A stretch of 64,000 nt of DNA, from assembly GCA_903884105.1 (NCBI GenBank), contig CAISDJ010000088.1, positions 1-64,000 of the forward strand. Reading direction: 5' to 3'. The stretch is from an uncultured Pseudomonadota bacterium. GTDB taxonomy: Bacteria > Pseudomonadota > Gammaproteobacteria > Steroidobacterales > Steroidobacteraceae. Below the pieces are notes generated by a model, which saw nothing but the letters and a program-made list of their open reading frames with translations, had not been told where the DNA came from and made no database searches. How positions within the stretch are numbered: the first letter of the stretch is position 1; each line of letters begins with the position of its first letter. Position numbers and translations under genes: made by a program. This document shows, one piece after another, positions 7,872-15,946 of this stretch.

Positions 7872-9506
7872 ATGGCACTTCCGCTTCCACCAAATGTTTC
7901 AGCAGGCGACTTCCGCACCGCCTTGAGCGAATTCACTACTGCAGTGGGTGCGCAATGGGTCTTCACGACTGAAGAAGACGTCCTGCTGTACCGCGATTCG
8001 TATTCCATTTTCTGGGGCGAGCCCGAGGAGCGCATAGCATCCGCTGCCGTCGCGCCGGCGAATGTCGAGCAGGTGCAGCAGATCGTCCGCATCGCGAACA
8101 AGTACAAGATCCCGCTGTACTCGATCTCGACGGGCCGCAATCTGACGTACGGCGGCTCATCGCCGACGCTGCGTGGCTCGGTCATCGTCGACCTGAAGCG
8201 CATGAACAAGATCCTGGCCGTTGACGAGAAGCGCCACTTCGCCCTCGTCGAGCCGGGCGTGTCGTACTTCGACCTGTACAACTACATCAAGGAGCACAAG
8301 CTCAAGGTGATGCTGGACATCCCCGATCCGGGTTGGGGCAGCCCCATCGGCAACAGCCTCGACCATGGCGTCGGCTACACGATGGGGCCGTTCCGCGATC
8401 ACTTCGGCTCCCACTGCGGCATGGAGGTCGTCACGGCAGAGGGCGAAATCATTCGCACCGGCATGGGCGCGGTCCCGAACGCGGAATCCTGGCAGGACTA
8501 CCACTACGGCGCGGGTCCGACCGTCGACGGCCTGTTCGCGCAATCGAACTTCGGCATCGTCACGAAGATGGGCTTCTGGCTGATGCCATTGCCCGAGACG
8601 TATTTGAACGGCACGGTCACTGTGCCGCGTTACCAGGACTTCCAGGCGCTGGTGGAAGAGGTCAGTTACCTTGAAGACTCGTTCCTGATCGGCATGCCGC
8701 AGTTCGGCAGCCCCGCGGGTGGTGGACTGCTTGAGCCGCCGCCGCCGGAGATGAGCCAGTTGATGCAATCCGGGTGGCCGACCCAGGACCAGATCGACGC
8801 CTACCTGAGGACAACCAACAAGCCGGCGTGGTCGGTGACGCTGCAGTTCTACGGACCCGAGGAAACGGTGCGTGCCAACTGGGCGGCTGCCAAACGGCGC
8901 ATGGCGAAAGCGATCCCGGGTGCAGCCTTCCGGGACGGCATCTTCATCCCGCTGCCCGTGCCTCCCGAGGCCGAGCAGAACCTGCTGCAGCCGATCAAGA
9001 CGGCACTCGGCATTCCGTCGCTCGAGATCTTCTTCATCACGACCCGCAACCCGATGACGGACGCCGACCCCTGGGATGGCCACGCCGATTTCTTTGCCTT
9101 CGTGCCGCGGACTGCAAAGGCCGTCCACGAGGCCTCGCGGGTGTTCTACGACGTCTATCGCGAATTCGGACTGCCCGCCATACACAACCCGTTCTTCACG
9201 CCCATCAATTACTACTCGCGCAGCTACGTCGTCGCGACGCTCGTGCCAACGTGGAGGGACCCCGCAAAGAACGCGCGGTCGCGCGAGCTGTTTGGTCGTC
9301 TCGTCGATCGCTCTGCCGAACATGGCTGGGGCTGCTACCGCACGTCGCCCGCGTTCCAGGAGCGCGTCGTGTCCAAGTATTCGTACAACAACAACGCTCT
9401 CCTCAAGTTCCAGGAGAAGCTCAAGGACGGCATTGATCCGAACGGCATCCTGTCACCGGGCCGGTACGGTATCTGGCCAGCCAACATGCGGAGGAACCGG
9501 GCATGA
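7872..9506 (+). CDS. FAD-linked oxidase of the vanillyl-alcohol oxidase / p-cresol methylhydroxylase type
   Basis: A 544-residue flavoprotein likely to oxidise the benzylic carbon of a 4-alkylphenol-like substrate. The N-terminal FAD-binding PCMH domain holds SISTGRNLTYGGSSPTLRGS (about residues 84-103), the PDPGWGSPIGNSLDHGVGYT stretch (151-170) and YHYGAGPTVDGLF. The C-terminal substrate domain holds the NPFFTPINYYSRSY segment. Length is close to known members (about 520-560). The start is ATG 7872, with AAGGA nearby. It overlaps the cytochrome c gene by 4 bases (ATGA), the arrangement expected of a PchF/PchC pair in which electrons pass to the cytochrome rather than to oxygen. There is no visible signal peptide, so co-export with a partner or a cytoplasmic location are both possible. 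The substrate and the covalent FAD residue cannot be fixed by eye. Confidence 0.88.
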   Translation: MALPLPPNVSAGDFRTALSEFTTAVGAQWVFTTEEDVLLYRDSYSIFWGEPEERIASAAVAPANVEQVQQIVRIANKYKIPLYSISTGRNLTYGGSSPTLRGSVIVDLKRMNKILAVDEKRHFALVEPGVSYFDLYNYIKEHKLKVMLDIPDPGWGSPIGNSLDHGVGYTMGPFRDHFGSHCGMEVVTAEGEIIRTGMGAVPNAESWQDYHYGAGPTVDGLFAQSNFGIVTKMGFWLMPLPETYLNGTVTVPRYQDFQALVEEVSYLEDSFLIGMPQFGSPAGGGLLEPPPPEMSQLMQSGWPTQDQIDAYLRTTNKPAWSVTLQFYGPEETVRANWAAAKRRMAKAIPGAAFRDGIFIPLPVPPEAEQNLLQPIKTALGIPSLEIFFITTRNPMTDADPWDGHADFFAFVPRTAKAVHEASRVFYDVYREFGLPAIHNPFFTPINYYSRSYVVATLVPTWRDPAKNARSRELFGRLVDRSAEHGWGCYRTSPAFQERVVSKYSYNNNALLKFQEKLKDGIDPNGILSPGRYGIWPANMRRNRA

Positions 9507-9886
9507 AGCGCGTCGCTCTCGTTGTTTCACTGATCGCGCTCGCTGCGCCCGTGATGTCGCAGGCGGCGGCCCCTGCGGGGTCGCTCGACAACGGCAAGCT
9601 CGTATACGAGAAGTGGTGTCTTCCGTGCCATGGCTCGCGCGTCGATACCGGCTTCCCCGGCACGAGCAATGCGCTCTATCCGGGTGCTGCTGCGCTCGCG
9701 GTCAAGTACAAGGGCACGCAGCCGCCGTTGCTGACGGACCGCACGAACCTGACGGCTGAACTCGTGAAGACGGTCGTGCGCAATGGCATCTCCGCGATGC
9801 CGCGTTCGCGCAAGACCGAGATCAATGACGCCGAACTCGGCGACATCGCCGCGTATCTGACGCAGAAGAAGCCGAAGAGTAAGTAG
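9503..9886 (+). CDS. Class I cytochrome c, partner of the FAD oxidase
   Basis: A 127-residue periplasmic cytochrome with a signal peptide (residues 1-22), one haem motif CLPCH (C39, C42, H43) and a likely methionine ligand at M99 (GISAMP). A C-terminal helix contains ELGDIAAYLTQKK. It overlaps the flavoprotein gene by the ATGA junction. This is the layout of PchC/PchF-type flavocytochromes, where the cytochrome accepts electrons from the flavin. Confidence 0.92.
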   Translation: MKRVALVVSLIALAAPVMSQAAAPAGSLDNGKLVYEKWCLPCHGSRVDTGFPGTSNALYPGAAALAVKYKGTQPPLLTDRTNLTAELVKTVVRNGISAMPRSRKTEINDAELGDIAAYLTQKKPKSK

Positions 9887-9918
9887 CGGTACCGCGTAGT
9901 GGCGGGTCCCGGCATCCG

Positions 9919-10303
9919 CTACGACCTGGACTTTCCCCCGATGGACGGGCGGAACTGCCGCGGTGTTGCGCCCATCACCTTGCGCATGAGGCGTCGCAAT
10001 GCCGTCGCATCGCCGTAGCCGACTTGCACGGCAACCTGCGCGACTGACAGGCGACTGTTCTCGAGCAACTGTCTGGCCCGATTCAGTTGCACCAACTGGA
10101 TGAATGCGGAGGGGCTGCCGCCGGTGGCCGCCTTGACGCGACGGGCCAAGGTTCTCTCTGTGTGAGGCTGAACTGGGTGGCCAGATCCGCAACCGTGGTG
10201 GTTCGTGGCATCGCGGCGCCGATCCGCTTCGACAGGTCGGCCACAACGCTGTTGCCGTTCGCTAGCATGCTCGGAACGATGCAGGGTGACTGCACCTCCC
10301 GGC
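9919..10303 (-). pseudogene. GlxA-type AraC regulator, 5'-truncated and frameshifted remnant
   Basis: On the minus strand a recognisable GlxA-like tail reads REVQSPCIVPS, then TTVADLATQFSLTQR. After a frame change it continues ARRVKAATGGSPSAFIQLVQ, then VGYGDATALRRLMRKVMGATPRQF, ending at TAG 9919. Deleting two bases from the TCTCTCT run at 10153-10159 joins both parts into a continuous double helix-turn-helix, so a 2-base slippage is the simplest lesion. Everything upstream is missing: similarity stops near 10303, where the antisense glutathione-transferase remnant begins. The DJ-1/PfpI-like domain is absent. Confidence 0.8.
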
Positions 10304-10871
10304 CGTGCTCTTCAGCGATGAGCCCGCGCGCACCGGCTGAGCCGAGATCCTGGCGCTCGCCGAGCGACTCGCGCCCGAAGTTCGTCTCGTTCCCGCGGAC
10401 GCAGCCGAGCGAGTCAGAGTGCCGGGCTTGAGTCATGAGGTGATGAGTGAGGGTGCCATGCTGTGGTGTGCGCGGCTGCTCGCGATCGAGGCCGGCAGGG
10501 CAACGAACGGGCGAGAAGGCTCTCCGCTGCAGCCAGCCCGGTATCTCGCGCCACGCTGCGGGTCGGGAGCCGTGCCGGTGCCGCTCCTTCGTGCGCGTGC
10601 TGCCGGGATACTGTCTCACCTCGCCACGGAACTGGCGCGCTCGTCGGGGCCTTGCTTCTGCGGGGACACGATCAGCGCAATTGATCTATATTCAGCCGTC
10701 GCGATGCATTCCCTGGTCCCGTTGCCGGATGGGCTATGCCCGATGGTGCCTGCGATGCGTGCCGCTTTCGAATGGATGGGGAGGTCGCTCCATGGCGCGA
10801 TGCCCGCAGCCTTGATCGCCCATCGCGACTACATTGTCGCGCGTCACTTCCAGTTGCCGATCGACCTATGA
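10302..10871 (+). pseudogene. Glutathione S-transferase-like gene, C-terminal remnant with nonsense codon
   Basis: Starting near 10302 the plus strand reads AVLFSDEPARTG, then TGA (10338-10340), then AEILALAERLAPEVRLVP and a clean C-terminal helical domain. That domain includes FCGDTISAIDLYSAVAMHSL, then LPDGLCPMVPAMRAAFEW and LIAHRDYIVARHFQLPIDL. This layout fits GST-like proteins in which a tryptophan (TGG) normally follows TG, so the TGA is a probable nonsense change. The thioredoxin-like N-terminal domain is gone. The stop overlaps the start of the GNAT gene (ATGA). Internal starts at about 10419-10447 could still yield a 140-150 residue fragment. Confidence 0.75.
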
Positions 10872-11446
10872 CCCGCAGAACCACGATGGCAGGGCAGTCC
10901 TGCAAGTTTCGCGTTGCAGGCCAGGCAGAAGTCCCGGCGATCGCGAGTCTCGTGAACCGGGCATATCGGCCGGCGCCCCAGGAGGCGGGCTGGACTCATG
11001 AGGCTCACCTCGTCGCCGGCATGCGCACGGATGCCAGTCACGTTGCAGGATTGATGACCGCGCCCGGTTCCGTCGTGCTGGTCGGGCTATGGCTCGATCA
11101 GCTCGCCGCTTGCGTACAGGTGGAGACTCGTCGGCACGGCAGCTACATCGGCATGCTCGCCGTCGACCCCGCGATGCAGGCGAAAGGGCTCGGAACGCAG
11201 ATGCTGCAGTTTGCCGAGCGCTACGCGGGCGAAGTCCAGGGTGCAGCGAGGTTCGTAATGACCGTCGTGTCCCACCGGCAGGAACTGGTGTCCTTCTATT
11301 TGCGGCGCGGCTACGAGCTCACCGGACGAACCCAGGGCTTTCCGTCGTATGCCGGTGTCCCGAAGCAGCCGGGCCTTGAACTCGTGGAGCTTGCGAAGCA
11401 GGCCAAGCGTCCGTCTGATGCTGGGAGCGCGGATGTGCCGATCTGA
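10868..11446 (+). CDS. GNAT-family N-acetyltransferase
   Basis: A 192-residue protein with the GNAT fold order: an N-terminal part with QAEVPAIASLVNRAYRP, the central strand IGMLAVDPAMQAKGLGTQML (acetyl-CoA pyrophosphate loop, QAKGLG) and a C-terminal SFYLRRGYELTGRTQGF. The acceptor is unknown. ATG 10868 overlaps the stop of the ruined GST gene, so it was probably coupled to that gene. A second ATG at 10886 is an alternative start and may matter more now that the upstream gene is broken. Confidence 0.85.
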   Translation: MTRRTTMAGQSCKFRVAGQAEVPAIASLVNRAYRPAPQEAGWTHEAHLVAGMRTDASHVAGLMTAPGSVVLVGLWLDQLAACVQVETRRHGSYIGMLAVDPAMQAKGLGTQMLQFAERYAGEVQGAARFVMTVVSHRQELVSFYLRRGYELTGRTQGFPSYAGVPKQPGLELVELAKQAKRPSDAGSADVPI

Positions 11447-11479
11447 TCCCGATACTGCCAGTACGTTGCAAGGAGCCTC

Positions 11480-11959
11480 ATGGAAAGCAAGCGGTACCCT
11501 GTAGCTCTCGTCGCTGCCGATGCAGCGCCGCGGACCAAGCCGTCAAACTACCCCGAACCGTTCGCTTCGCGCATGGCCGGTCGTGTGAAGCGAGCGTTGG
11601 GGGACCGCTTTGGACTCACGAACTTCGGCGTAAACCTGACCCGGCTCGCACCCGGCGCGGTGTCGGCCCTGCGCCACGTGCACGGCGCGCAGGATGAGTT
11701 CATCTATGTGCTCGAGGGACAGCCTGCCCTCATCACGGATGCCGGTGAGCAGATGCTGTCGCCCGGCATGTGTGCCGGATTCAAGGCAGGCACGGGAGAT
11801 GGCCACCAGCTGGTCAATCGAACCCAGGCAGACGTCGTCTATCTGGAGGTGGGTGACCGCACGCCCGGCGATACGGCCGTGTATCCGGACGACGATCTGC
11901 AGGCGATCCTTGTCGAAGGCCAATGGCACTTCCTGCACAAAGACGGTTCGCCCTACTAG
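11480..11959 (+). CDS. Cupin-domain protein
   Basis: A 159-residue single cupin. Motif 1 is seen in RHVHGAQDEFIYVLEGQPALI and motif 2 in the glycine/histidine stretch ending DGHQLVNRT, supplying the usual His/Glu metal ligands. Small cupins of this kind are sugar-phosphate isomerase-like or regulatory; no specific substrate is suggested. The start is ATG 11480 with AAGGAG upstream. It is followed after 36 bases by an ABM-like gene on the same strand. Confidence 0.85.
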   Translation: MESKRYPVALVAADAAPRTKPSNYPEPFASRMAGRVKRALGDRFGLTNFGVNLTRLAPGAVSALRHVHGAQDEFIYVLEGQPALITDAGEQMLSPGMCAGFKAGTGDGHQLVNRTQADVVYLEVGDRTPGDTAVYPDDDLQAILVEGQWHFLHKDGSPY

Positions 11960-11995
11960 ATCGAGATGTGTCCCGAGTCGTTGGCAGGAGTCTGC

Positions 11996-12277
11996 ATGTT
12001 CCATGTCCTGATCATTCACGAAGTCGAGTCGTATCCTGCGTGGAAGGCGATCTTCGACAACGCCGCTGGCATCAGGAAAGCTGCCGGAGAGGAGAGCTAC
12101 CAGCTGCTGCGGTACGACACGGATACGAACCGCATCGTCCATTTCTCGAAGTGGTATTCACTCGCCAACGCCCGCCGCTTCTTTGAATCCCCGGAACTGG
12201 TGAAGATTCGCAAGGAAGCGGGAGTCAAGGCTCCGGAGTTCCTCTATCTCGACGAAATAGAGCGGGGGGTTTTGTAG
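11996..12277 (+). CDS. Small ABM-like (dimeric alpha-beta barrel) protein
   Basis: A 93-residue protein beginning MFHVLIIHEVESYPAWKAIFD, with later HFSKWYSLANARRFFESPEL. The pattern fits antibiotic-biosynthesis-monooxygenase-like or stress-responsive alpha-beta barrel proteins. ATG 11996 is chosen over the frame opening at 11966 because GCAGGAG lies five bases before it. It follows the cupin gene closely and may share its transcript. The substrate is unknown. Confidence 0.75.
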   Translation: MFHVLIIHEVESYPAWKAIFDNAAGIRKAAGEESYQLLRYDTDTNRIVHFSKWYSLANARRFFESPELVKIRKEAGVKAPEFLYLDEIERGVL

Positions 12278-12332
12278 CCCAGGCGCAAGCGTGACTCAGT
12301 GCCCGACGCGATCCTGTAGTGACCTGGGCTAC
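12274..12332. repeat. GTAGCCCAGG / CCTGGGCTAC inverted repeat
   Basis: Ten-base perfect arms (12274-12283 and 12323-12332) separated by 39 bases, starting at the stop codon of the ABM-like gene. It may act as a transcript end between this gene and the convergent lipoprotein gene. It also resembles dispersed GTAGCCC...GGGCTAC elements that I recall from gammaproteobacterial genomes. There is no U-run, so it is not a typical intrinsic terminator. Confidence 0.5.
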
Positions 12333-12434
12333 CGCCGCGCCTTCTGTCGTGATGCCGCCGAGCGCGTCTTCGATTTGGCTCACGTCATTGCTCTTCAGCT
12401 CGAGGGTTGCTGCGGCAGCCAGGCTCTCTGGCCG

Positions 12435-13250
12435 CTAACGGCCGCGCGGACCGTCTTCCTGGTCCAGTCGGCCCTTCCGGTCACGGCCGCGGTCGGCGGG
12501 CGCGTCATCCTGTTGCTGACCTCTGTCCTGCGCCTCGGGTTGCGGGCGCCGCGGCTGTTCCTGAGGCTGCGTAGCGGGGGGAGCCCGCTCTACTCGTGAC
12601 GGTTGGCGGCTGCGCGTGTCCTGCTGTGGCTCGGCGCGCGGGCGTGAACCGTTGCCACGTTGTAGCCCGGGTTGCTCGGTGCTCGAGTCGCGCTGTTCCC
12701 GACGGCTGTTCTCGGGCTGATTGGAGCGTTGCAACCCCGGTGTGCTCGGATCGCGCTCGCCCGCATTGCGGCGCAGAGACGGGGGCAGTGGCGCCGGAGG
12801 CGGGGCCGATCGAGGATCCCATCGATTCCAGTCGCTGCGGCGCGCGCTCCAGTCGCGCCCCCAATGCTCATCCCATCGCGGCGGGGCATCCGCGCGCCAG
12901 CCACGGAAATAGGACGGTGGTCGAGTGTAGTAACGGACGGGCACGCGCAGCACATAGGACGGGACGTAGTACGGATCAATCACATCCCAGGGGCCGTTGT
13001 ACCCGCGGCTCGCATACCAGAGATCCTCCTCGAAGACCCAGTAGCGATCTTCATAGAAGAAGTAATTCCAGCCGGCTCCGGGCGCGTAGTAAACCGGGTA
13101 GCCGGGAACACGCGACAAGCGGGGGTAGGTCGACACGTTGATGCCGACGCGAACACCGGGTTCCCGCACAGCAACTCCACCGCCCACCGACGTGCAAGCG
13201 GAGCTGATGCAGGCTCCCGCAATGACCAGCGGGATCAGGTAACGTTTCAT
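12435..13250 (-). CDS. Tyrosine-rich lipoprotein with long disordered charged tail
   Basis: A 271-residue exported protein. The signal ends in a lipobox (CISSAC near residue 19). A tyrosine/tryptophan-rich domain (about 45-140) with GYPVYYAPGAGWNYFFYEDR, WYASRGYNGPW and RPPSYFRGW follows. The tail (about 150-271) is low-complexity and rich in Arg, Gln, Pro and Glu. The first part resembles a small family of outer-membrane-associated lipoproteins with YYAP...YFFYDGRYW repeats; its role is unknown. The start is ATG 13250, giving the lipoprotein signal; the frame opens slightly earlier at 13268. Confidence 0.75.
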   Translation of the reverse strand: MKRYLIPLVIAGACISSACTSVGGGVAVREPGVRVGINVSTYPRLSRVPGYPVYYAPGAGWNYFFYEDRYWVFEEDLWYASRGYNGPWDVIDPYYVPSYVLRVPVRYYTRPPSYFRGWRADAPPRWDEHWGRDWSARRSDWNRWDPRSAPPPAPLPPSLRRNAGERDPSTPGLQRSNQPENSRREQRDSSTEQPGLQRGNGSRPRAEPQQDTRSRQPSRVERAPPATQPQEQPRRPQPEAQDRGQQQDDAPADRGRDRKGRLDQEDGPRGR

Positions 13251-13453
13251 GGCGCAACCTCCTGGCAAGGGATGCCTTGCCTCGCAAGCTTCAATTGAAC
13301 CTCACTACGCGCTCACGGAGCGGGTGAGTCAATAGGACTTCCACCTGATAGTGAGTGCGTAATGGCTGCAAGCAATGCGGCAGGAGACGGTTCTGCCGAC
13401 TCGTGCAGGAAGGCACCGGTTTCCGCAGGATGGCAGGCTGCAGCCGGACTCGA

Positions 13454-15265
13454 CTATTTGCCCTTCGCCCAGGAGTCCCGGAGCGTCACCGTGCGATTGA
13501 AGATCGGCGCTCCGGATTTCGAGTCGACGCGGTCCGCGACGAAGTAGCCATGCCGCTCGAACTGGAAGCGCGTTTCCGGCGACGCCTTCCTGAGGGAAGG
13601 CTCGAGCTGCGCCCGGACGACTTTCTTGGCATTCGGATTCAGGTCAAGAAGGAAGTCCCGGTCACCGGCGCCCGGGTTCGGCACGGAGAACAGTCGGTCA
13701 TACAGGCGCACCTCGCACGAGTAGGCATCCTGTACGGACACCCAATGGACGTTGCCCTTCACCTTGTACTGGTCCGCGCCGGGCGAGCCCGAGCGCGAAT
13801 CAGGCAGGTAAGTGCAGTGCACGGCAATGACGTTGCCGTTCTCGTCCTTGTCGCAGCCCGTGCATTCCACGATGAACGCATAGCGCAGTCGCGCGCGATT
13901 GCCCGGGAACAAGCGGAAGTAGCCTTTGCTCGGCACTTCCATGAAATCGTCGCGCTCGATCCACACCTCCCTGGACATCAGCAGCTCGCGCTTGCCGAGT
14001 TCGGGCTTGAGAGGATGGTTGGGCGCTTCGCAGGCTTCCGTCTGGCCTTCCGGGTAGTTGTCGACGATGAGCTTCACCGGGTCGAGGACGCCGATGCGGC
14101 GTTCGGCCTCCGCGTTCAGGTGCTCGCGCATGCAGTCCTCGAGGATGCTCATGTCGATCCAAGAATCGGACTTGGAGACGCCAATGCGCACTGCAAAGTT
14201 GCGGAAGCCCTCCGGCGTAAACCCGCGGCGACGCGCGCCGGCCAGCGTGGGCAGGCGGGGATCGTCCCAACCGTCCACATGCTTTTCCTCGACCAGCTGG
14301 ATCAGCTTGCGCTTGGAGAGCACAACGTACGACAGGTTCAGTCGCGCAAACTCGTACTGCTGCGGCAGGGGTCGCGCGAAGAAGCCTGCGTCGGCGAGTT
14401 TCCCGAGCAGCCAGTCGTAGAACGCACGCTGATCCTCGAACTCGAGCGTGCAGATGGAGTGCGTGATGTTTTCAAGCGCATCTTCGATCGGATGCGCATA
14501 GGTGTACATCGGATAGATGCACCAGGTATCGCCCGTCTTGTGGTGGTGCGCATGGCGGATGCGATAGATGATCGGATCGCGCAGGTTGATGTTGGGCGAG
14601 GCCATGTCGATCTTCGCGCGCAGCACGTGCGTGCCATCCGCGAACTCGCCGTTCTTCATGCGCGTAAACAGGTCGCGGTTCTCCGCAATGCCGCGGTCGC
14701 GGAAGGGACTGTTCTTGCCGGGTTCGGTCAGCGTGCCGCGATGCATGCGGATGTCGTCGGCGCTCTGGCTGTCTACATAGGCATGGCCATGCTCGATCAG
14801 TGCGGCAGCACACCGGTACATCCACTCGAAGTAGCCTGACGCGGAATAGAGATTCGTGTCGCCACCAAACTGCCAGTCGAAGCCCAGCCACCTGACGGAC
14901 TCGATGATGGAGTTGACGTACTCCTGAGACTCCTTTTCCGGGTTCGTGTCGTCGAAACGCAGGTGGCAGGTGCCGCCGAAGTCCCGGGCGATCCCGAAGT
15001 TCAGGCAGATCGACTTCGCGTGGCCGATGTGCAGGTAACCGTTCGGCTCGGGCGGAAAACGTGTACGGATGCGGGCCGGGTCCAGCGGACCGGCGGCATG
15101 CTGGGCCGCATCGCCCGGCCTGCCCGACCAGTGCCGGCTCGCGTACTTGCCCTGCGCTAGGTCGCTCTCGACGATGTTGCGCAAGAAGTTTCCCGCGGTA
15201 GCGGGAACTTCCTTGCCGGAGGTGTCTTTGCCGGGCGCGTTCTGGGCAGGTTCTTTGACGGACAT
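13454..15265 (-). CDS. glnS: Glutaminyl-tRNA synthetase
   Basis: A 603-residue class I synthetase charging tRNA-Gln. It carries the HIGH signature (PEPNGYLHIGHAKS), the KMSKS-type loop VVLSKRKLIQLVEE and the C-terminal anticodon-binding beta-barrels. The N-terminal SDLAQGKYASRHW is followed by about 20 extra residues before the catalytic core compared with the E. coli protein. ATG 15265 is preferred to TTG 15286; neither has a strong ribosome site. Direct glutaminylation by GlnRS is typical of Beta- and Gammaproteobacteria. Confidence 0.97.
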   Translation of the reverse strand: MSVKEPAQNAPGKDTSGKEVPATAGNFLRNIVESDLAQGKYASRHWSGRPGDAAQHAAGPLDPARIRTRFPPEPNGYLHIGHAKSICLNFGIARDFGGTCHLRFDDTNPEKESQEYVNSIIESVRWLGFDWQFGGDTNLYSASGYFEWMYRCAAALIEHGHAYVDSQSADDIRMHRGTLTEPGKNSPFRDRGIAENRDLFTRMKNGEFADGTHVLRAKIDMASPNINLRDPIIYRIRHAHHHKTGDTWCIYPMYTYAHPIEDALENITHSICTLEFEDQRAFYDWLLGKLADAGFFARPLPQQYEFARLNLSYVVLSKRKLIQLVEEKHVDGWDDPRLPTLAGARRRGFTPEGFRNFAVRIGVSKSDSWIDMSILEDCMREHLNAEAERRIGVLDPVKLIVDNYPEGQTEACEAPNHPLKPELGKRELLMSREVWIERDDFMEVPSKGYFRLFPGNRARLRYAFIVECTGCDKDENGNVIAVHCTYLPDSRSGSPGADQYKVKGNVHWVSVQDAYSCEVRLYDRLFSVPNPGAGDRDFLLDLNPNAKKVVRAQLEPSLRKASPETRFQFERHGYFVADRVDSKSGAPIFNRTVTLRDSWAKGK

Positions 15266-15444
15266 GGCACCGGGTCGGGGCTGCAATAGGTGAGCCCGGA
15301 TTCTAGCCGCTGCCTCGCCGGCAGGCTGCTATTTCTTCCGTCCGTTCGGGCGCCATTGACCTGCGTTGCCAGCGAGGCCGCTAGCGGGGTAGGGGTCGTG
15401 TACTTGCCCTCCGGTGCCACAACATTTGGGGTAGGCCTGGGCTT

Positions 15445-15924
15445 TTGCGAATCCCTCTGTCTTCTCCCCTGCATGTCCCCTACGTCGTCGTCGAAGTCGA
15501 GCCGAGATCGATCTCGCGCATGGTCATCAACCTCGACGCCTTCCGTGCTGTCGCGGCCCGAGGCGATGGTACTTATGGACGGCTCTTGATCTTCGCCTAT
15601 GCGCGCGCAGGCGCTGGAGCAGAGAAGTTACGTGTCCGCATGTTCGCTCCGTTGGCCGGAATATTCGAAGATCCCGCGACCGGCAGTGCCTCCGGCGCGC
15701 TGGGTGCTTATCTCGCGTCCCTCGATCCGCGAGCCGATGGAGAGTTCCGGATCACCAACGAACAAGGCGTCGACATGGGCCGGCCCAGCGAGATCAACCT
15801 GCGGGTCTTCAAGTCGGGCGGGCAGGTGAAGTCAGCCAAGATCTCCGGCCGATGCGTGCACGTGATGCGGGGAGTGCTGGAGGTAGGTTGCCAGGGAAGA
15901 GTCAAAAAACTCCGTCACGTATAG
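15445..15924 (+). pseudogene. PhzF-family isomerase, 5'-truncated remnant
   Basis: The frame contains the C-terminal half of a PhzF-type protein: RMFAPLAGIFEDPATGSASG, then GALGAYLASLDPRADGEF and a terminal QVKSAKISGRCVHVMRG. Full-length members have about 260-300 residues with a catalytic glutamate in the N-terminal half, which is absent here. The frame upstream of about 15460 shows no similarity and no ribosome site, so this is probably a decay remnant. The C-terminal part itself is intact, so a short expressed product cannot be excluded. Confidence 0.75.
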
Positions 15925-15946
15925 GCCGGTGTTTTCGACGACGGTA

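Noticed and set aside
13355-14839. A 494-codon plus-strand frame
   Set aside because: It is antisense to glnS, which has all catalytic motifs, so it is a mirror frame.
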